DNA of 10,318 nt from contig JAGGTX010000107.1 of assembly GCA_021163525.1 (NCBI GenBank), positions 1 to 10,318 of the forward strand, given 5' to 3'. Of this stretch, positions 5,582 to 10,318 are shown one piece after another (position 1 is the stretch's first letter; every line of letters begins with the position of its first letter). A model generated the notes under the pieces. That model was given only the letters and a program-made list of their open reading frames with translations, had not been told where the DNA came from and made no database searches. Source of the DNA: Caldifarciminota bacterium. GTDB taxonomy: Bacteria; Hydrothermota; UBA3072; B12-G15. Both the position numbers and the translations under genes were made by a program.

Positions 5582-6882
5582 TACTGCTCCTCTTTTCTCT
5601 CTGGACAGACGAAATTACGCTTGGCGCCAACCATGTCTCCTTCCTGCCACCTGCATCGTCAAATGCAGTTGGAGAGGATAATGGGAATGTTCTAATCACC
5701 TTCACAACAGGCCATACAAACCCCTATCTTGAAATATACTTTGCAATCATTGATGGTTCAGGGAGTGTTCTGAGAATGGTTAATGTTTCAAGGGCTGGGA
5801 CCCAATCCTCTCAATGGGCAGGCTATCCCAATGCAATATCCTTTGACACAACCTATTACTTTATCTGGGATGACAGGAGAATATCATATCATGAAATTGA
5901 GTTCCAGAACGAGATATATTACAGGGTATTCTATCCAGATGTGGCTGGAGGGACATGGCTTGGGATTCAGAATGCCACCTCAAGTGATGGCGAGTGGTCA
6001 ATCAATCCATCAGCAGCAAAACTTGGTGACAGGATTTATGTGGCATGGGAAGACACAAGGGACGGTTATGATGCAGTGTATTATTCCTACCTTGAGAATG
6101 GACTGTGGAGCAATGATTTTAAGGTTTCTGGTTCTATATATTATGCTGGTTATCCCTGTGTTGTTACTGGAAACTCAGAGGTGTTCATCTTTTATGAAGA
6201 GGTTCAGGATTCTTTCACACAGGTCAGGGCGTATAGCCCTATCAGGAATCAGTACTACACAATAAGTTTAGATGGAGAGGCCTACTCCCCTTCAGGCTCT
6301 GCATCAGGTGATGAAATCTGCGTTGTATGGGAACAGGTAGAAAATGGTGTTCCCCGTATATATTCAAGGGTTTTCAATTCTACATGGGGTGAGGCAGTAA
6401 AACTCACAACAAGTGGATACGGCGAAATGCCATGTGTTACAGGGAAAGATGGTATATTCTATTATGCCTGGGTTGAGGATGGCAATGTTGTTTTCAAATC
6501 AGATACCTCTGATTCAAGGGTGATGAATCAATCCTCATATAACTGCTTCAATCCCCATGTATATGCACTTGATAATGGGATTTTGTTCCTCTGCTGGAGT
6601 GGATACATAACAGGGGACATGGACGCAAAGATTTTTTACAGGGTATTTTCATCTTCAAAATCTCTATCAGAGAGTGCGTCATTTGTGGTCAGAGGGAGCA
6701 GGCTTTATCTTCCTGTCAGGAAGAGCAGGGATTACGAACTTTACACCATAGATGGCAGAAGGGTATCCACATTCTCGGGTCCATCCTTTGCATTTAATGG
6801 ACTTCCTCCAGGCATATATCTCCTGAGAACACGGGATTCAGGTAAAAGAAAAATTTACAGGGTTGTTTATCTGGGGGAATAG
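5578..6882 (+). CDS. Secreted sialidase/BNR-like beta-propeller protein with T9SS-like C-terminal tail
   Basis: The 434-residue product starts in an ATGA overlap with the previous stop and has GGGTGA (5568-5573) as ribosome site. It has a very short hydrophobic leader (2-9) without basic residues. The body is a repeat protein: an aromatic followed by acidic or small residues recurs at about positions 42, 97, 157, 206, 251, 298 and 340, in contexts such as I-W-D-D-R-R and V-A-W-E-D-T-R-D-G, each followed by an I-Y-Y or V-Y-Y strand. This period of roughly 45-60 residues is that of a six- or seven-bladed BNR/sialidase-like propeller. I see no sialidase catalytic set (Arg triad, Tyr/Glu nucleophile), so binding or a structural role is more likely than hydrolysis. 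Residues about 365-434 form a sorting-type tail with Y-E-L-Y-T-I-D-G-R-R-V and L-P-P-G-I-Y-L-L. It may be a substrate of the downstream peptidase. Confidence 0.8.
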   Translation: MILLLFSLWTDEITLGANHVSFLPPASSNAVGEDNGNVLITFTTGHTNPYLEIYFAIIDGSGSVLRMVNVSRAGTQSSQWAGYPNAISFDTTYYFIWDDRRISYHEIEFQNEIYYRVFYPDVAGGTWLGIQNATSSDGEWSINPSAAKLGDRIYVAWEDTRDGYDAVYYSYLENGLWSNDFKVSGSIYYAGYPCVVTGNSEVFIFYEEVQDSFTQVRAYSPIRNQYYTISLDGEAYSPSGSASGDEICVVWEQVENGVPRIYSRVFNSTWGEAVKLTTSGYGEMPCVTGKDGIFYYAWVEDGNVVFKSDTSDSRVMNQSSYNCFNPHVYALDNGILFLCWSGYITGDMDAKIFYRVFSSSKSLSESASFVVRGSRLYLPVRKSRDYELYTIDGRRVSTFSGPSFAFNGLPPGIYLLRTRDSGKRKIYRVVYLGE

Positions 6883-9800
6883 ATGATACTTATCCTTCTT
6901 TCATTCTACTCCATACTTGAATCAAACCAGAGTGGAATCACAATTGAGATTAACACAGACCATCTCATTTTCTCTCGTTACAATCCATCAGGCACAAAGG
7001 GAGAGGGCGAAATAAGCCTTCCCATTGGAATACCACAGGCAGGGGGGTATGTGCTCAAAGTGATGGATGGTAAAATACCTGAAGGCTCCATTCAAATAAA
7101 GGGCCCCTTCAATTTCAGGAAACACAGGATTATACTTCTTGATTTGAAGGAAAACATCGCTTCACATGGAAAAATTAAGGTCAGGATTGGGTTCACGCAC
7201 ACTCCCATTGAAATCAAGGGCAAAACAGACCATCTGTATGAACAAACGGTTATAAACGGGAAGACATCTATTAACTGGAAGATACTGAATAAGACCAAAT
7301 CATACCTTACATGGGAACCATCAGGGATAAGGCTCGGGCTTAAAGAGGGTGGTGTTTACAGGGTCTCAAGTTCCTATCTCTCAGCATCAGGGATTGTCTT
7401 TAATCCGCCTGTGGAAAGCATTTCCCTCTTATATAGAGGGAAGGCAGTTCCTATATGGGTTCATGATTTGAACAATGACGGAATCTTCAACTCCACTGAT
7501 TACTTTATCTTTTATTCGCCACCTGTTAAAAGTGATTATGACACCCTCACCTATTACTGGTTGAAAGAAGGTGTAGGTGCAGGATACATTGAACTATCTA
7601 TGGATACAACCTCTGCCCTTTTCATAACTGACTATATGGACAGTTTCTATGTGGACAGGGATTCCATTTTCTCAAGGTGTGCTGGTGAATTCCTCTATAA
7701 ACTTGATACCATGTTCACCTTCCAGTTTTCTGACACCTTTATGATGCCTGAGTATCCATGCTCCATAAAGGTCAGGCTCTTCAATCCATCCTCCAATTTT
7801 GAAACCCTGAGCATCTATGTGGATGAAAATATTGTTTACACAGGGCTTGTGTCGGGTAACAACTTCACATACCTCAGGCTTGAAAATCCTCTCTCCCCAT
7901 CTTCCATTGTGAAGATAGTTACAAGTGAATATTCATATCTTGACAGATTTTCAATAGCCTACAGAAGAAAACTTGAGTATTCGGGTGATTACTTTGTATT
8001 CAGGGCAGATACAAGGGGTAAAAAACATTTTGTTATTCACGGATGCCCCTATCCAGATCCAGTTATCCTGAGAATAGATGGTTACAGAATACAGCCCTCC
8101 GTTGATGAAGATTCTTCTGGTTATACTGTATCCTTTGCAGATACCATTATTCAGCCCTCCTGCTATGTGGTTTACACACCAGGCACAGAGAAAAAACCTG
8201 TCCAGGTAATCCAGGTTGATGACACAGGAACATTTGAAAACCTTGAAGATTCAGACATCCTTGTTATAACCCATCCTAACTTTTTACTACAGGCTGAGGA
8301 ATACAGGCGGTTGAAGGAACAGGATTCCCTGAGTGTTTCCATTTACACCACGGATGAAATCTACAATGCCTTCAATTACGGTGAGAAATCCCCCTATGCC
8401 ATAAAGAGTTTTCTCAAGTACCTCTTTGAAAACACCTCTACCCCACCCTCTTACCTGTTCTTCCTGGGAAAGGGTAGTTATGACCCCCAAAATATACTTG
8501 GTTCTGCCTCTGACCTTGTTCCAGTTATACTTCACAACACCCCTGAGGGTTATTTTGCAAGTGATTATCTGTATGCTTTTGTTAATGATGACCATTACCC
8601 TGACATTATTGTTGGCAGGCTTCCATGCCTCACACCTTCAGAGGCTGAAGGTTATCTGAACAAACTCAGATACGGAAGGTCTTCATCAGAGCCCTTTGAG
8701 AACGTTCTATTCTTTGGGGCTGATTACGCACTTCCAGGCGCAGATGTAGAGTCGAATAAACTTATAAAATCCATTGTCCCATCTGGTTACAGGATTGTGA
8801 GGGAGTATTCCAGAGAGGGAACAAGCATATGGGAAGAGGTGATAAATGCAGTAAATTCTGGTGTTTCAATTTTCAACTTCCATGGGCATGGGAGTGAAGA
8901 GGACCTTGGTGCAGGTAGATACTTCAGGGTATATGATATACCAAGGCTCAACAATTATGGAAAATTGTCCTTCATGATGGCATTCACATGTGCCAATGGT
9001 GTTATGGATGTGCCTGGATTCCGTTCAATAGGTGAACTCTCTGTTGTATTCCCTGGTGTTGGTATGATAGGGTCAATTGGCCCCTCTGGCTTCACCTATT
9101 TTGATGAAAATCTTGCATGTGATAGGTACTATCTGAATTCACTGCTCAAGAATGGAATTTCAAGGCTTGGTGATGTAACCTACTCCTACAACTTCACCCA
9201 TCCAAATTCCTACAATTCATATGTTTATCTTCTTATAGGAGACCCTGCCTATGAAATCTTTATACCATCAGATACACTCAACCTATCAGGTTATATGCAT
9301 GGTGATTCAGTCACTGTGAGTGCCTCTGTTTCTGGTGAGGGAATATGCTATTTCACACTTGTGGACTCCACAAACTGCATGGATTTCTCTGTTCAGGTTA
9401 AAAACGGGGTGGCTGAAACCACTTTCTATTATATGCCTTTATCTGAGAATCCAGGGCTTATTGCACTGGTGAAGGGTGATGGAATATTATTGAGTGGAGA
9501 GACCAGTATATACAGAAAAGACCTTTTCAGCAGGGTTGTTTTTGTTCCAGATACCCCTGATTATGGAGATACCCTCCACATTTTATTTATGCTTAAAACC
9601 CTACCTGACTCTGCAAAGTTGAACTGGGGTTATGGCAGTTCCCAGGCATCCTATTCTCCACTCACCCTATCAGGAGATACATTGAAAGGGGCTATTTATA
9701 TAGACAGGGAAAAATCAAACCTCGTTTTAAGGGCAATCCTGTTCGATTCAACCGGGATATACTACTCAAGGAGTTACAGTTTTTACATCAGGGAGAGGCC

Positions 9801-10318
9801 AAACCTGAAATTCACAGAACAGCCATTCATCTCAATTGAAGACACCACTGCCTGTATCAACCTTCATATAGTGAATTCAGGTGAAGAGGTTGTCAATACC
9901 TGTGAATACAGTGTTCTCATGTATATTTCTGGAACACCACTCCAGATTTACCGTGGCAATGCAGGAACACTTGAGCCTGGCAATTCAAAAACTGTGAAGG
10001 TTTTGCTTCCTGAGTCCCTTATTGCCCGTGTTGACACATTGAATTTCAGGGTTGACCTTGACCCTGCTGACAGGATAGATGAATCAAACGAGAATGATAA
10101 TGTCACCTATCTCAACCAGTTGAAGGGTATATTCTCTGTTGACCAGAACACGGATACAATTTTCAGGTATGGTGATATCAATATAAGGGTAGAATCAGGT
10201 GACTTCTCATCAAAATCACTGCTTCTAATACAGGAAACATCCTTTAAGGTTCCCTTCTCACAGCAGGTAGAACCTGTAAAAATAAATGGACTTATCAGAA
10301 CATTCTCATTGAGTTTCA
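6883..10318 (+). CDS. C25 (gingipain/PorU-like) cysteine peptidase with CARDB domain (3' end missing)
   Basis: The frame stays open from ATG 6883 to the window end, giving at least 1145 residues. GGGGGA (6873-6878) precedes the start and the upstream stop abuts it directly. After a short hydrophobic leader the first 440 residues are beta-rich and include D-L-N-N-D-G-I-F-N-S-T-D-Y at 195-207, matching the G-D-x-x-F-x-x-x-D-Y segment typical of PorU-like proteins. The C25 domain spans about 456-795: D-I-I-V-G-R-L-P at 574-581, H-G-H-G-S-E with catalytic H669, F-T-C-A-N-G with catalytic C703, and L-L-I-G-D-P-A-Y near 783-790. The His-Cys distance of 34 is close to that of gingipains. Residues about 973-1080 resemble a CARDB adhesion domain (I-V-N-S-G, L-E-P-G, D-E-S-N-E-N-D-N). 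Two upstream genes encode sorting-type tails, so a sortase or maturation protease is plausible; a secreted degradative protease is the alternative. No other type IX component is in view. Confidence 0.9.
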   Translation, partial: MILILLSFYSILESNQSGITIEINTDHLIFSRYNPSGTKGEGEISLPIGIPQAGGYVLKVMDGKIPEGSIQIKGPFNFRKHRIILLDLKENIASHGKIKVRIGFTHTPIEIKGKTDHLYEQTVINGKTSINWKILNKTKSYLTWEPSGIRLGLKEGGVYRVSSSYLSASGIVFNPPVESISLLYRGKAVPIWVHDLNNDGIFNSTDYFIFYSPPVKSDYDTLTYYWLKEGVGAGYIELSMDTTSALFITDYMDSFYVDRDSIFSRCAGEFLYKLDTMFTFQFSDTFMMPEYPCSIKVRLFNPSSNFETLSIYVDENIVYTGLVSGNNFTYLRLENPLSPSSIVKIVTSEYSYLDRFSIAYRRKLEYSGDYFVFRADTRGKKHFVIHGCPYPDPVILRIDGYRIQPSVDEDSSGYTVSFADTIIQPSCYVVYTPGTEKKPVQVIQVDDTGTFENLEDSDILVITHPNFLLQAEEYRRLKEQDSLSVSIYTTDEIYNAFNYGEKSPYAIKSFLKYLFENTSTPPSYLFFLGKGSYDPQNILGSASDLVPVILHNTPEGYFASDYLYAFVNDDHYPDIIVGRLPCLTPSEAEGYLNKLRYGRSSSEPFENVLFFGADYALPGADVESNKLIKSIVPSGYRIVREYSREGTSIWEEVINAVNSGVSIFNFHGHGSEEDLGAGRYFRVYDIPRLNNYGKLSFMMAFTCANGVMDVPGFRSIGELSVVFPGVGMIGSIGPSGFTYFDENLACDRYYLNSLLKNGISRLGDVTYSYNFTHPNSYNSYVYLLIGDPAYEIFIPSDTLNLSGYMHGDSVTVSASVSGEGICYFTLVDSTNCMDFSVQVKNGVAETTFYYMPLSENPGLIALVKGDGILLSGETSIYRKDLFSRVVFVPDTPDYGDTLHILFMLKTLPDSAKLNWGYGSSQASYSPLTLSGDTLKGAIYIDREKSNLVLRAILFDSTGIYYSRSYSFYIRERPNLKFTEQPFISIEDTTACINLHIVNSGEEVVNTCEYSVLMYISGTPLQIYRGNAGTLEPGNSKTVKVLLPESLIARVDTLNFRVDLDPADRIDESNENDNVTYLNQLKGIFSVDQNTDTIFRYGDINIRVESGDFSSKSLLLIQETSFKVPFSQQVEPVKINGLIRTFSLSF

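Noticed and set aside
8287..8595. Minus-strand open frame of about 100 codons inside the C25 gene
   Set aside because: It is antisense to the conserved peptidase domain and has no domain signature of its own.
1..10318. tRNA, rRNA, CRISPR array, insertion sequence or phage attachment site
   Set aside because: I looked for repeat-spacer periodicity, transposase-like frames, terminal inverted repeats and structured RNA and saw none.

Overview
The window looks like a chromosomal segment of an uncultivated, probably thermophilic bacterium of the candidate-phylum kind (WOR-3, Hydrothermae or TA06-like lineages come to mind). This rests on Arg codons being mostly AGG/AGA, frequent ATA for Ile, dense gene packing with 4-base overlaps, and secreted beta-rich proteins with dockerin-like, cohesin-like, CARDB, gingipain-type and type IX-like C-terminal modules. 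The lineage guess is inference; no phylogenetic marker is present.

Minus strand, 1-2590: an exopolysaccharide operon read right to left. It holds a minimal SLBB-domain protein, then a full-length Wzc-type polysaccharide co-polymerase fused to a BY-kinase with a tyrosine-rich tail, then the first 22 codons of a membrane-anchored or secreted protein that leaves the window at base 1. The joints are a GTGA overlap and an ATGA overlap.

Divergent control region, 2591-2730: a perfect TTGACA-17-TATAAT promoter on the minus strand, a 23-bp perfect palindrome (2661-2683), and a plus-strand promoter for a PfkB-family kinase.

Plus strand, 2731-10318: a PfkB-family kinase, then a secretion/surface operon with its own promoter lying in the end of the kinase gene. 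The operon encodes (i) a lipoprotein with an Ig-like and a cohesin-like domain, (ii) a secreted protein with an SbsA-type Ig domain, a two-loop dockerin-like module and a T9SS-like C-terminal tail, (iii) a secreted sialidase/BNR-like beta-propeller with a similar tail, and (iv) a very large C25 (gingipain/PorU-like) cysteine peptidase with an intact His/Cys pair and a CARDB domain, cut off by the window end. A working model is a surface-display cassette: a lipid-anchored cohesin-like receptor, a dockerin-bearing partner, tail-bearing cargo, and a PorU-like peptidase that could process the tails.

Two patterns cut across the annotation. First, genes that follow a promoter directly have no Shine-Dalgarno sequence and begin at, or within a few bases of, the predicted +1 (leaderless), while genes inside operons have good GGAGG-like sites. 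Second, several predicted exported proteins start with unusually short hydrophobic leaders that lack basic residues.
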